A DNA stretch of 64,000 bases from UBA4582 sp013204195 (GCA_963925735.1 CAWUUH010000009.1:1-64000); one strand, 5' to 3'. Shown: positions 52,721 through 61,679, numbered from the stretch's first letter. Made by a program: numbers and translations. Notes: a model not told the origin generated them from the letters alone.

Positions 52721-53415
52721 CCCGTCTTGAGTCTGCCGGCACTCGGCGTAGCAATCTCGAACCGATTGAGGCGTACATTTTTGACCTGGATGGCACCCTG
52801 CTGAACACATTGCAGAACCTGGCCAATTGTTATAATCGTGTCTTGGTCGAGTTGGGCTATCCAACGCACCCGGCAGATGCCTACCGATACTTCATTGGCG
52901 ACGGTGCCCGACGTTGCGTTGAACGTTGTCTGCCCGCCAGCGCCCAAAGCCCTGCAATCATTGATCAGATGCTGGCGTTGCAACAATTGGACTACGTTGC
53001 AAATTGGCAACTGGACGCCCAGCCCTATGCCGGCGTCGTGGCAATGTTAGCGACGCTGGTTGAACGAGGAGCCCCAATGGCGGTCCTGTCAAACAAGGAC
53101 CAACGATTTACACAGGCCTGTGTCGAATTTTTCTTCCCGAACACGCCCTTTCAGCACATTGTCGGTTATTCAGACTCAGTACCCCATAAGCCCGACCCCA
53201 CAGGGGCCAAAATGATCGCGGCAAGCTTCAAAACACCCCCTGCGCGCATTGCCCTATTAGGCGATACAGCTATGGACATGCAAACTGCGGTAAGCTGCGG
53301 TATGCAGGGACTGGGCGCCTTGTGGGGCTTTCGTGACGCAGCGGAACTCAATGCCGCGGGGGCCCAACGTTTACTTAACGCACCACTGGATCTAACCCAT
53401 ATTTCGGGAGCATAA
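52717..53415 (+). CDS. gph: HAD hydrolase, phosphoglycolate phosphatase-like
   Basis: A 232-residue HAD enzyme. Motif I is FDLDGTLLNTLQNL, motif II is AVLSNKDQRF, motif III is HKPDPTGAKMI, and motif IV is ALLGDTAMDMQTA. The cap and length fit phosphoglycolate phosphatase or a close HAD phosphatase. Start is GTG 52717 with AGGAG upstream and a GTGA overlap with the previous stop. Confidence 0.83.
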   Translation: MTRLESAGTRRSNLEPIEAYIFDLDGTLLNTLQNLANCYNRVLVELGYPTHPADAYRYFIGDGARRCVERCLPASAQSPAIIDQMLALQQLDYVANWQLDAQPYAGVVAMLATLVERGAPMAVLSNKDQRFTQACVEFFFPNTPFQHIVGYSDSVPHKPDPTGAKMIAASFKTPPARIALLGDTAMDMQTAVSCGMQGLGALWGFRDAAELNAAGAQRLLNAPLDLTHISGA

Positions 53416-53419
53416 CTCG

Positions 53420-54766
53420 ATGAGCACCACAGACAAAAAAACGCTGGGACATAACAGGGTACCGAATGATCTCGAAAGCTATTGGATGCCCTTTTCCGCC
53501 AATCGAAAATTCAAGCAAGACCCGCGCTTTATCGTTTCCGCTCGCGGTATGTACTATACGGACAGCAACGACAAGCAAGTGATGGATGGGTCAGCTGGGC
53601 TATGGTGCGTCAACGCGGGCCACTATCGCGAGGAGATCAATCAGGCGATCGCCAAACAGCTAGAACAACTAGATTTTGCCCACAGCTTCAATGCTGGCCA
53701 TCCACTGGCATTTGATTATGCCAGCCGTCTGGTGAAACATTTTCCGGACCCACTGAACCACGTGTTTTTCACCAACTCTGGTTCAGAATCCGTCGACACC
53801 GCTCTGAAGATCGCCTTGTCATACCACAAACTCCGAGGCGAGGGTTCGCGGCAACGATTGATCGGACGCGAAAAGGGCTACCATGGCATGGGCTTTGGCG
53901 GCATTTCCGTGGGTGGCCTGATGAAGAATCGCAGTTCATTCGGCATGCTGCTGCCGGGCACTGACCACCTTCGACATACCCTCGACATTGAGCGCAACGC
54001 TTTCTCCGCCGGGCTGCCCGCCCACGGAATCGAATTCGCTGACGACTTGACGAGATTGGTCGAACTCCATGGCGCCGACAATATTGCCGCCGTGATCGTC
54101 GAACCCATCGCTGGTGCGGCCGGGGTTATTCTGCCACCCCAAGGTTATCTGCAAAGGCTTCGAGAACTCTGCACCCAGCACGGTATTTTGTTGATTTTTG
54201 ACGAGGTGATCACGGCCTTCGGCCGACTCGGTGCCAGCTGTGCTGCGAATCGTTTCGGTGTCGTACCCGACATTATGGCGACGGCTAAAGGCATCACGAA
54301 TGCCACCGTACCTATGGGCGCCGTATTCGTCTCAGATGCGATCTTTGATACTTTTATGGGCGTTGAAGATCAGGGGATCGAGTTGAGTCACGGCTATACA
54401 TACTCGGGTCATCCGCTGGCTTGCGCGGCTGGCATGGCGACCTTGGACATTTACGAACGGGAAGGTCTGCTGGACCGTGCCGCTGGCCTTGAACAGCATT
54501 GGAACGAAAACGCCATGCGTCTACAAGGCCAACCGAATGTCATCGATGTCCGGTGCCATGCGCTAATCGGCGCGATCGAGCTAGCGCCACGTCCCGGCGC
54601 GCCAATGGCCCGAGGCGCAGAAGTCGCCAAACGCTGTTATGAACTAGGACTGTGGAGCCGAAATATTGGCGATATGATTGTCATGTCTCCGCCACTGATC
54701 ATCAGCGAAGCGGAGATCACTCGAATGTTTGATATTATCTGCAAAGCCGTGGCCGCCACGCCCTAG
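53420..54766 (+). CDS. Omega-amino acid:pyruvate aminotransferase (class III)
   Basis: A 448-residue PLP enzyme. The start LESYWMPFSANRKFKQDPRF is typical of beta-alanine:pyruvate transaminases. PLP site: GSESVDTALKIALSYH, the Asp in LIFDEVITAFGRLG, and the Schiff-base Lys in MATAKGITNATVPMG. Likely substrates are beta-alanine, GABA or related amines. Five bases after the HAD gene, so it may belong to the same transcript. Confidence 0.9.
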   Translation: MSTTDKKTLGHNRVPNDLESYWMPFSANRKFKQDPRFIVSARGMYYTDSNDKQVMDGSAGLWCVNAGHYREEINQAIAKQLEQLDFAHSFNAGHPLAFDYASRLVKHFPDPLNHVFFTNSGSESVDTALKIALSYHKLRGEGSRQRLIGREKGYHGMGFGGISVGGLMKNRSSFGMLLPGTDHLRHTLDIERNAFSAGLPAHGIEFADDLTRLVELHGADNIAAVIVEPIAGAAGVILPPQGYLQRLRELCTQHGILLIFDEVITAFGRLGASCAANRFGVVPDIMATAKGITNATVPMGAVFVSDAIFDTFMGVEDQGIELSHGYTYSGHPLACAAGMATLDIYEREGLLDRAAGLEQHWNENAMRLQGQPNVIDVRCHALIGAIELAPRPGAPMARGAEVAKRCYELGLWSRNIGDMIVMSPPLIISEAEITRMFDIICKAVAATP

Positions 54767-54779
54767 CCTCAGGGCTAGG
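54762..54779. terminator. Hairpin over the aminotransferase stop
   Basis: CCTAGCC (54762-54768) pairs with GGCTAGG (54773-54779) round TCAG, including the stop TAG. No T-run, so probably an RNA-stabilising element or weak terminator before the SDR gene. Confidence 0.35.
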
Positions 54780-54909
54780 CAACAGATTACAGATTCAAGG
54801 ATTACCATGTACACGGCTTGGCTGGTCGACTCAGCCGCACAACCGCGGTCTGATCGTGGCCAAGCCTGCAACTCTAAGGCGTTACCGCCTTTCAATCAGG
54901 ATAAGTACT

Positions 54910-55692
54910 ATGAAATTAAACGACAAAATCGCCATCGTCACCGGCGCTGGCAGTGGTATCGGCCGTGCCATGGCGAAAAGATTTATCAAAGAAGGGGCGC
55001 GCCAAGTCATTATCGCCGATCTGCACGCTGATAGTCTGGCTTCACTGGCAAACGAGATTGGCGCCAGAGCGATCAAGACCGATGTCGCCAACGAACAGGA
55101 AGTCATCAACTTGATCCGCACTGTCGAACAGGATTATGGCCAGATTGACTTGCTCTGTAACAACGCCGGTATCGGTGTCGGTGGTGGCCCAGAAACGCCC
55201 AACGAGGATTGGCAGCGAATCTGGGAGATCAACGTCATGGCGCATATCTATGCCACCCGCGCGGCACTGCCGAACATGCTCCAACGGGGAGAAGGCTATA
55301 TTTTGAATACAGCCTCTGCTGCGGGTCTGCTCACCCAGATCGGCTCTGCGCCCTATGCCGTGACTAAACATGCGGCCGTGGCCTATGCCGAGTGGTTGGC
55401 AGTGACTTATGGAGACCGCGGCATCAAAGTCTCGGCGCTGTGCCCACAAGCGGTCAGAACGGCCATGACGGCGAACATCGAAGGCGGCGGCGTAGCCGGC
55501 GTAGACGGCATGATGGAACCCGAAGAGTTGTGCGATAGCGTGATTGACACCCTGAATGCCGAAACCTTTCTGGTCTTACCTCATAAAGAAGTATTAACTT
55601 ACATGCAGCGCAAAACAGCAGACTACGATCGTTGGATCAAAGGCATGATGCGTCTGCAGGCAGCCTATGGTGTAGATTCCTTTCCTGATTGA
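54910..55692 (+). CDS. Short-chain dehydrogenase/reductase
   Basis: A 260-residue SDR. Cofactor loop VTGAGSGIGRAMAKRF, NNAGIGVGG, catalytic YAVTKHA (Tyr and Lys), with Ser in LNTASAAGLL. ATG 54910 follows a weak AGGA 9 bases upstream; the frame is open to 54856. Its last bases overlap the -35 element of the metA promoter. Substrate unknown. Confidence 0.88.
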   Translation: MKLNDKIAIVTGAGSGIGRAMAKRFIKEGARQVIIADLHADSLASLANEIGARAIKTDVANEQEVINLIRTVEQDYGQIDLLCNNAGIGVGGGPETPNEDWQRIWEINVMAHIYATRAALPNMLQRGEGYILNTASAAGLLTQIGSAPYAVTKHAAVAYAEWLAVTYGDRGIKVSALCPQAVRTAMTANIEGGGVAGVDGMMEPEELCDSVIDTLNAETFLVLPHKEVLTYMQRKTADYDRWIKGMMRLQAAYGVDSFPD

Positions 55693-55716
55693 TATCCCGC
55701 TGTAAACACCTATAAT
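55689..55716 (+). promoter_or_regulatory. Sigma70 promoter of metA
   Basis: TTGATA (55689-55694), 16 bases, TATAAT (55711-55716). Close to consensus. Transcription would begin near 55723, about 10 bases before the riboswitch P1 stem. Confidence 0.7.
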
Positions 55717-55731
55717 AACCTCCATAAGAAT

Positions 55732-55785
55732 ACAGCGCCGATTTGAGTTCAGCTTGCGGGCGCTATAAAAATACTGCTAAAGAGT
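55732..55785 (+). promoter_or_regulatory. SAM-II riboswitch aptamer upstream of metA
   Basis: P1 is AGCGCC (55734-55739) with GGCGCT (55759-55764). The P1 loop starts GATTTG and holds CTTGC, then TATAAAAA and GCTAAAG (55776-55782) follow. GATTT, TTGC and GCTAAA in this order and spacing are the conserved positions of the SAM-II pseudoknot known upstream of metA/metX in alphaproteobacteria and environmental DNA. P2 forms between TTGC in the loop and GC of GCTAAA, with SAM bound at the junction. The outer P2 pairs are weaker here. Confidence 0.8.
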
Positions 55786-55788
55786 ATC

Positions 55789-55827
55789 AAACCTGCTTTA
55801 GCGCTAATGCTGAGCAGGTTTTTTTTT
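55789..55827 (+). terminator. Riboswitch-controlled terminator before metA
   Basis: AAACCTGC (55789-55796) pairs with GCAGGTTT (55814-55821), extended inward by T-A, followed by a T-run to 55827. CTTTAGC (55796-55802) is perfectly complementary to GCTAAAG (55776-55782) of the aptamer, giving an exclusive antiterminator. SAM binding should therefore end transcription 14 bases before the metA ATG. Confidence 0.85.
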
Positions 55828-55841
55828 GAGGACGAACAACC

Positions 55842-56792
55842 ATGCCATTGCGGATTCCGGACAATCTACCCGCGTCACAAGTACTCGAGCTGGAAAATAT
55901 ATTTTGCATTTCTGACGCTCAGGCTCAACATCAAGACATCAGGCCGCAGAAAATACTGCTGTTGAATTTGATGCCGAAGAAAATCGACACGGAAATACAT
56001 CTGCTGCGCATGCTATCGAATACACCCTTGCAGGTGGAAGTCGACTTGATGCGAATCTCTGATAAACCGTCAAAGAACACGCCTGCCGCTCATATGGATG
56101 CATTTTATAAAGACTTCAGTGCGATCCGTAGCAACAAGTATGACGGCATGATCATTACCGGCGCACCCTTGGGCCAGGTGCCTTTCGAGGATGTCTATTT
56201 CTGGCCGGAGATGACTGAGATTATGGATTGGACGCTGACCAACGTCACGTCAGTCATGTATCTTTGTTGGGGCGTACAGGCCGCCATGTACCACCTCTAC
56301 GGCATCGACAAAGTCGTGTTGCCGAAGAAGCTGTCCGGTGTTTACCCTCACCATCTGGTCAAACCCTTTTCACCCATCGTCAGGGGCTTTGACGACACCT
56401 TTGACGCACCGCACTCGCGTTATGCGGAGGTGCCCATGAGTGCTATCCAGCAAATCCCCGAGCTCGAGATTATTGCCGCCTCTGAGATCGCCGGCGCTTA
56501 TATCATCGCAAGTTCCGATGGTCGCCAGTTGTTTGTCACGGGGCATTCGGAGTACGAACCTCTGTGCCTGAAAGACGAGTATGAGCGCGATCTGGCAGCC
56601 GGTCATGAGCCGGCAATACCAGAACACTATTTCCCCAACGACGACCCGGCTCTGGCACCTATCGTCAACTGGAAAAGCCACGGCAGTCTGCTGTTCTCCA
56701 ACTGGCTCAACTATTATGTTTACCAGTTAACGCCCTTCGATATGGATAGGATCGGCGAGCAGCTCGGCGAGACCAAAATGACCCTCGCCTGA
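55842..56792 (+). CDS. metA: Homoserine O-acyltransferase MetA
   Basis: A 316-residue class-I glutamine-amidotransferase-fold enzyme that activates homoserine for methionine synthesis. The nucleophile Cys is in VMYLCWGVQAAMYHLYG, and the catalytic His and Glu are in FVTGHSEYEPLCL. Succinyl versus acetyl use depends on a residue next to the active site that I cannot assign reliably. GAGGA (55828-55832) precedes ATG 55842 right after the terminator T-run, so the gene is read only through the riboswitch. Confidence 0.95.
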   Translation: MPLRIPDNLPASQVLELENIFCISDAQAQHQDIRPQKILLLNLMPKKIDTEIHLLRMLSNTPLQVEVDLMRISDKPSKNTPAAHMDAFYKDFSAIRSNKYDGMIITGAPLGQVPFEDVYFWPEMTEIMDWTLTNVTSVMYLCWGVQAAMYHLYGIDKVVLPKKLSGVYPHHLVKPFSPIVRGFDDTFDAPHSRYAEVPMSAIQQIPELEIIAASEIAGAYIIASSDGRQLFVTGHSEYEPLCLKDEYERDLAAGHEPAIPEHYFPNDDPALAPIVNWKSHGSLLFSNWLNYYVYQLTPFDMDRIGEQLGETKMTLA

Positions 56793-56831
56793 GGCAAACC
56801 TGAAGCGCGTCTGGTCTTTTGCCAAGCCCCG

Positions 56832-57653
56832 CTAGCCAACCAGTTCGGCGGGTTGCAATGCATAGTCTGTCATCATGTCTGCGGCGTACGTGATCTTGCC
56901 CGTCATTTCATGAGGATCACCGTGGACCAGGCGCAGGCAAGCCTCAGCCATATGCTCTACAGGAGTGATGCGATCCTCTGGGGTCTCATCGGTCACCAGC
57001 TTGTGATGTAAAACACCAGGCGTAGCTACCAGACCGGGTGAAATTACATTAACCCCAATATTATCGCCATAAACCTCAGACGCCAGCCCGGTGGTAAAGC
57101 GTTCCAAAGCCGCTTTACACATGCCATAGACAGTGCTTCCGCGACCCACTAAAGTCTTGTCAGGGTGCAAGGCAGCATGGGAAGAGATATTCAGAATCCA
57201 GCCCGACTTTCGGCTACGCATGCTTGGCAATATCAGCTGGGCAAGATGTAATGGCGCATAAACCTGCACTTCCAACATCAGGTCAAAGTGCTTCTTGTGG
57301 AACTTTTCCACTGGCGTGAAATAGGTGACAGCCGCATTATTCACCAGGATATCCACTGGACCAAAGACCGCTTGCGTTTCTGCGATCAGGTTTTGGCGGT
57401 GCTCTGCGAGGGACAAGTCGCAACGAATCGCGTGAGCCTCACCGCCCGCCGCCTGAATGCGCCGGACCACGGAGTTGATACTACCGGGCAAGACGTGCTC
57501 GCCCTCCTCTACTGTACGCGCCGAGACGACAACTTTTGCTCCCTCCATGGCATAGCGAATGGCAATCGCTTCACCGATACCCCGACTGGCACCGGTAATG
57601 ATAGCCACTCGCCCGGCTAGCAATCCCTTAGTATTTACTGTCGCTTGTGTCAT
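56832..57653 (-). CDS. Short-chain dehydrogenase/reductase
   Basis: A 273-residue SDR. Cofactor loop ITGASRGIGEAIAIRY, NNAAVTYF, catalytic Tyr and Lys in YGMCKAALERF, with Ser in LNISSHAAL. The last 25 residues are typical of SDRs near acyl-CoA or steroid catabolic genes, but substrate is unknown. ATG 57653. Divergent from the export genes. Confidence 0.87.
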   Translation of the reverse strand: MTQATVNTKGLLAGRVAIITGASRGIGEAIAIRYAMEGAKVVVSARTVEEGEHVLPGSINSVVRRIQAAGGEAHAIRCDLSLAEHRQNLIAETQAVFGPVDILVNNAAVTYFTPVEKFHKKHFDLMLEVQVYAPLHLAQLILPSMRSRKSGWILNISSHAALHPDKTLVGRGSTVYGMCKAALERFTTGLASEVYGDNIGVNVISPGLVATPGVLHHKLVTDETPEDRITPVEHMAEACLRLVHGDPHEMTGKITYAADMMTDYALQPAELVG

Positions 57654-57866
57654 CTCTGCCTCTCCTGGATCTAGCTGTGTTGCAAGATTTTGCTCTGGGC
57701 TGAGTTAACCTCAGCGAGACCTGACTATAAACCAGGCTGGCGGCTCGGCGCAAAGGCTGCCACGGTAAACGTACAGCATTGGCTTACGCGCTCTACGGTC
57801 AATCACCCTTGGTCATCAGCTTATCGAGGCGCCATATTGCTGACTCCAACAGGGGGCAGCCTCGTC

Positions 57867-58004
57867 ATGCAAGATCACGGTACCGCAACAGGGAGACCGC
57901 AGCACAGTCAATTGTCCTGCACCGACGCAGGCATCTGCAGGATTTTCATTGGGCTATATACTGGGCCATACGACGGTCAGTCATTATCCTGGTACGGGCG
58001 GTGA
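57867..58004 (+). CDS. Candidate small ORF coupled to hlyD
   Basis: A 45-residue open frame from ATG 57867 whose stop TGA overlaps the hlyD ATG (TGATG), the same coupling seen between hlyD and the ABC gene. AGGGGG lies 11 bases upstream, a little far. The product has two cysteines (SCTDAGIC) and an aromatic C-terminus (LSWYGR). It lacks a clear double-glycine leader, so being the exported precursor is only a guess; it may be non-coding. Confidence 0.35.
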   Translation: MQDHGTATGRPQHSQLSCTDAGICRIFIGLYTGPYDGQSLSWYGR

Positions 58005-59350
58005 TGGTTGACACTTCTCGCCAGCCTGACGGTGTTGACTTGGCCGCGGGCGCTGACATGGCCGCGGGCGCTGGTTCGGCCGCGGGCGCTGGTCAGCGCG
58101 CTCACACTGAACCGCTGTTTACGGCCAAATCTTTACTATTTCGCCAACAACAGAATATCGGCCAAGCACGTTTGATTGGTCCGCCTCACCTCACCACGAT
58201 CGTTATTTTGCTGACCGTTATTTTGGTCACCGCAATGATCTTTCTTACCCGTTTTGATTACGTCCGCAAGCAAAGCGTACCCGGTTTTCTCGAATACAGC
58301 GTGACGACCAAACGTCTTTACCCTGAACGTTCTGGCAAAATAGAGCGGCTCAATGTCCGGCCCGGTGATGTCGTCACTGCAGGTCAGATATTGGCGGTTG
58401 TCAGCTCGGACCTACCCCAACAAATTGAATATGGTAGGAATGCGATAGCTGACTTCGAACGGCTGATTACTCACCAGCATCAAGCTCGTGACGACTTCAC
58501 TGCAAACAATAGAATTTTAATGAAGAAAATGCAGGCGCAAATTGATGCGCTGACAACTGCAGGCAAGCTGCAGCAAGAGATGATTAATATTCAGCAATTA
58601 AAGGAAGATCAGGCTGCGAAGATCCGCAAAGCATCACTGGCACTGTTACAAGCGGGCCAGATTTCACCATTAAACTTTAGTGAGCGCGAGGAACGTTGGC
58701 ATTCGATCCGGCAGGCCACCACCGAATTAAGGTCGAAGTTGGCGAATTTACAGGCGCAGCAGACCCAGTTGCAGATTACCGTCGCCAACAACGCGGTTAC
58801 TCAGCGAGTCGGACTGTTGCCTATGAATGCCGAAATTGTTCGTCTTGAGCAGAGCCGCAACAATTACCAAAGGGAGATACGCCAGGAACTGATCGCCCCA
58901 CTCGACGGTCGTATCGCAACGCTGTTGCACGAACTCGGCGAACATGTCTCACCGGACATGCCGATTCTCACCCTCGAGCCCAATACTGGCATCCTCCAGG
59001 CCAAATTGATGATTGCGAGTCACGCTATCGGGTTTATACGCCCCGGGCAGGCGGTTAACTTGCTGTATGACGCTTTTCCACATCAGCAATTCGGAAGCTA
59101 CCCAGGCCAGGTCATTGATGTCTCGCGCCACCCGTTAACGGCACTCGACCAGACCCGCCTGCCACGGGGAGCACCACCCGTGTATCTGGCGACGATTAGC
59201 CTCAATGAGCATCACATCAGCGCCTACGGCAAGGCCATACGTCTGCGCGAAGGTATGACACTCAAAGCCGACATTCTGCTTGAATCACGCAGTTTGATCG
59301 CCTGGCTGTTTGAGCCGCTGTTCATTATGCGTGGCCGAGGTAGTTCCTGA
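58004..59350 (+). CDS. HlyD-family membrane fusion protein
   Basis: A 448-residue periplasmic adaptor of a type I or microcin exporter (CvaA-like). One helix near residues 62-83 anchors it. The lipoyl-like halves are SGKIERLNVRPGDVVTAGQILAVVS and IAPLDGRIATLLHELGEHV, enclosing a long coiled coil (about 140-290). The N-terminal cytoplasmic tail holds three AAGA repeats encoded by an 18-bp tandem repeat. ATG 58004 was chosen because the upstream part of the frame is Arg/His-rich and unlike coding sequence. It needs a TolC partner, not in the window. Confidence 0.85.
   Translation: MVDTSRQPDGVDLAAGADMAAGAGSAAGAGQRAHTEPLFTAKSLLFRQQQNIGQARLIGPPHLTTIVILLTVILVTAMIFLTRFDYVRKQSVPGFLEYSVTTKRLYPERSGKIERLNVRPGDVVTAGQILAVVSSDLPQQIEYGRNAIADFERLITHQHQARDDFTANNRILMKKMQAQIDALTTAGKLQQEMINIQQLKEDQAAKIRKASLALLQAGQISPLNFSEREERWHSIRQATTELRSKLANLQAQQTQLQITVANNAVTQRVGLLPMNAEIVRLEQSRNNYQREIRQELIAPLDGRIATLLHELGEHVSPDMPILTLEPNTGILQAKLMIASHAIGFIRPGQAVNLLYDAFPHQQFGSYPGQVIDVSRHPLTALDQTRLPRGAPPVYLATISLNEHHISAYGKAIRLREGMTLKADILLESRSLIAWLFEPLFIMRGRGSS
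58042..58095 (+). repeat. 18-bp tandem repeat in hlyD
   Basis: GGCCGCGGGCGCTG plus four variable bases occurs at 58042-58059, 58060-58077 and 58078-58095. In frame it encodes (A)AGA(D/G)x repeats in the cytoplasmic tail. Confidence 0.9.
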
Positions 59351-61458
59351 TGCAACTTCTCCGGACCTTGCATTTAGGCGGTCGTCGACAATTGCCAATT
59401 GTGCTCCAGGCAGAATACTCAGAATGCAGCCTTGCCTGTCTCGCTATGGTCGCCGCCTACCATGGCCAGCAAGAAAGCTTATTGAGTTTGCGCGAACGCT
59501 TCCAGACCAGTCAACAAGGGGTCAATCTGCAGCACTTAATGAAGATGGCCAGTCGTTTCTGCTTGACTACCCGGGCACTGCGATGCGAGATCGACGAAAT
59601 TTATAAACTCGAGCTACCGGTGATTATTCACTGGGACTTCAACCACTTCGTGGTCGTCGCCCGAGCCAGCCGCACCAGCATCACGATTCACGACCCAGCA
59701 CTGGGACAGCGAAAGTATAGCTTGAGTGCTGCTGCCCACCACTTCACAGGTATTGCTCTGGAACTCTCCCCCGACGCGCAATTTAAAGCCAGCGACAGCC
59801 GTGCAAAGCTATCCTTAAGGCAGTTCTTGGGTAACTTACCAGGGATGGTACCCATACTCGCGCAGATTCTATTTTTATCCGTGATCTTGCAATTTGTCGC
59901 CCTGGCCAGCCCGTTCTACATGCAACTCGTCGTCGACGATGTATTGGTCAAACAGGATGTAGACCTGTTGATATTATTAGCCACCGGCTTTTTGGCGATC
60001 ACCTTAATCTCGCTGATTACCCAAGCAATTCGCGGTTGGACGAGTATCTACCTAACGAACCAACTTTCCCTTAAGTTTGGTAGCCGCTTGTTTCACCGAC
60101 TGCTGAGCCTCAAAGGCGATTATTTTATGAAACGCCACTTAGGTGATATCGTTTCACGCTTCACTTCTCTGCGACCGGTGCAGGAGTTTCTCACCAGTAG
60201 CGCCATCACGGTTTTATTAGACAGCGTCATGGCCTTAAGCACACTCACGATGATTCTAATCTACTCACCGTTATTGGCGGGTGTCGTGGTGCTGGCACTA
60301 CTCCTGTACCTGGCGAGTCAAATGGCGTTCTACTTGCCCACAAGGGATAGGTCTCACGAACAGATCACAGCCAATGCCAAGCTTGATTCGAATTTCATGG
60401 AGTCCATTCGGTCCATCAACGCTATCAAGCGCTTTGGCGCCGAACAACAGCGCGAAAGTGAATGGCAAAACCGCTTCAATGAAGTGATCAACGCCAACAT
60501 TCGTCTTAGCTGGCTGTCCTTGGCACGAGACGTTCTGAATAATGGTATCTCTGGCATATCACAGATACTCGTCATATTTTTGGGCGCCAAACAGGTTCTC
60601 AGTGGTCACATGAGTATCGGTATGCTGTACGCATTTATGGCTTATCGCAGCCATCTCGTCAGTGCTGCAACCTCACTGGTCAACGAGTTGATACGATTTT
60701 TGATGCTCTCATTACATCTTGAGCGTTTAAGCGATATCCAATTAGCCGCAACCGACACGCCGCGATCAATGCAAGCAGCACCGGCCATCAGCGGACGAAT
60801 TCGACTCGACGGTGTGGGCTTTCGTCATACCGATGATCAACCCTGGATTCTGCAACATATCGAACTGGACATTCAACCCGCAGACCGCCTCTGTATTCTC
60901 GGGCCTTCTGGCTGCGGTAAATCAACCTTGCTGAATGTCATGCAAAATCTATTGCCCGCCACTCACGGAGAAATTTACATTGATGAACTACCCCTAAGCG
61001 GCGCTGGTGGTCACGCACTAAGCACTCACAGCGCCAGCGTGATGCAAGGCGAGGCACTGCTATCTGGCAGTATCCAATCTAATATCGCGTTTAACGATCC
61101 TGAGTTCGACTATGAACGCGTCGAGTCGGCGGCCAGACTCGCAATGATTCATGACGATATCATGGCGATGGCCATGGGCTACGAGAGTCTGATTGGCGAT
61201 ATGGGTACAATTTTGTCTGCGGGACAGCAGAGCCGAGTTCTTATCGCTCGCGCCTTATATCATCGTCCCAAGATCTTGTTTCTCGACGAGTGCACGGCAC
61301 ACCTGGATGAAGCCACAGAAGCTCAGGTCATGCAGAGCATTATCGATCTGAAAATTACTTGTATCTTTGTTACCCATAATACTCGACTCGCTCGTCAGGC
61401 AACGGCTGTACTGCTTTTAACACCCAGCGGTTATCAGTTGGTCTCCGGCAATCCGTAA
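59350..61458 (+). CDS. Peptidase C39-containing ABC exporter (CvaB type)
   Basis: A 702-residue exporter. Residues 1-135 are a C39 leader peptidase: catalytic Cys in QAEYSECSLACLAM, His in WDFNHFVVVA and Asp in TIHDPALGQ, all present, so it should cleave Gly-Gly leaders. Residues 160-440 hold six helices. The ATPase has Walker A LGPSGCGKSTLL, a degenerate signature LSAGQQSRVLIARAL, and Walker B KILFLDECTAHLDEA. Coupled to hlyD by TGATG. No classical double-glycine precursor was found nearby. Confidence 0.9.
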   Translation: MQLLRTLHLGGRRQLPIVLQAEYSECSLACLAMVAAYHGQQESLLSLRERFQTSQQGVNLQHLMKMASRFCLTTRALRCEIDEIYKLELPVIIHWDFNHFVVVARASRTSITIHDPALGQRKYSLSAAAHHFTGIALELSPDAQFKASDSRAKLSLRQFLGNLPGMVPILAQILFLSVILQFVALASPFYMQLVVDDVLVKQDVDLLILLATGFLAITLISLITQAIRGWTSIYLTNQLSLKFGSRLFHRLLSLKGDYFMKRHLGDIVSRFTSLRPVQEFLTSSAITVLLDSVMALSTLTMILIYSPLLAGVVVLALLLYLASQMAFYLPTRDRSHEQITANAKLDSNFMESIRSINAIKRFGAEQQRESEWQNRFNEVINANIRLSWLSLARDVLNNGISGISQILVIFLGAKQVLSGHMSIGMLYAFMAYRSHLVSAATSLVNELIRFLMLSLHLERLSDIQLAATDTPRSMQAAPAISGRIRLDGVGFRHTDDQPWILQHIELDIQPADRLCILGPSGCGKSTLLNVMQNLLPATHGEIYIDELPLSGAGGHALSTHSASVMQGEALLSGSIQSNIAFNDPEFDYERVESAARLAMIHDDIMAMAMGYESLIGDMGTILSAGQQSRVLIARALYHRPKILFLDECTAHLDEATEAQVMQSIIDLKITCIFVTHNTRLARQATAVLLLTPSGYQLVSGNP

Positions 61459-61679
61459 GCGATCATCAGAACATCAGATACCAGCCGTCGTCCCGCTAGG
61501 GGTCAATACCACATCTCGCGCACTGGCGTTGCGCAGACTCACTGGCTGGCAGAGTCGGCGGTGTTTGGTCACAATTCACACCAGTGCCCCGACGACTATT
61601 TATTCAGCATTGCATGAACAGCGATGACTCTCAGACCCTAGCATAGGTACAATATGAACAGGCTGATTGGAGATGCAAA
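61459..61679. other. Intergenic gap exporter / nuclease
   Basis: 221 bases. I searched both strands for a short precursor peptide with a GG leader or a terminator and found neither. Confidence 0.5.

Noticed and set aside
57690..57866. Longer version of the small ORF with a Gly-Gly (LTPTGG) as a bacteriocin leader
   Set aside because: The residues before GG do not fit the double-glycine leader pattern (Pro at -4), and no start with a ribosome site precedes it.
57779..58003. 75-residue upstream extension of HlyD
   Set aside because: Arg/His-rich, unlike a coding N-terminus; ATG 58004 with TGATG coupling fits better.
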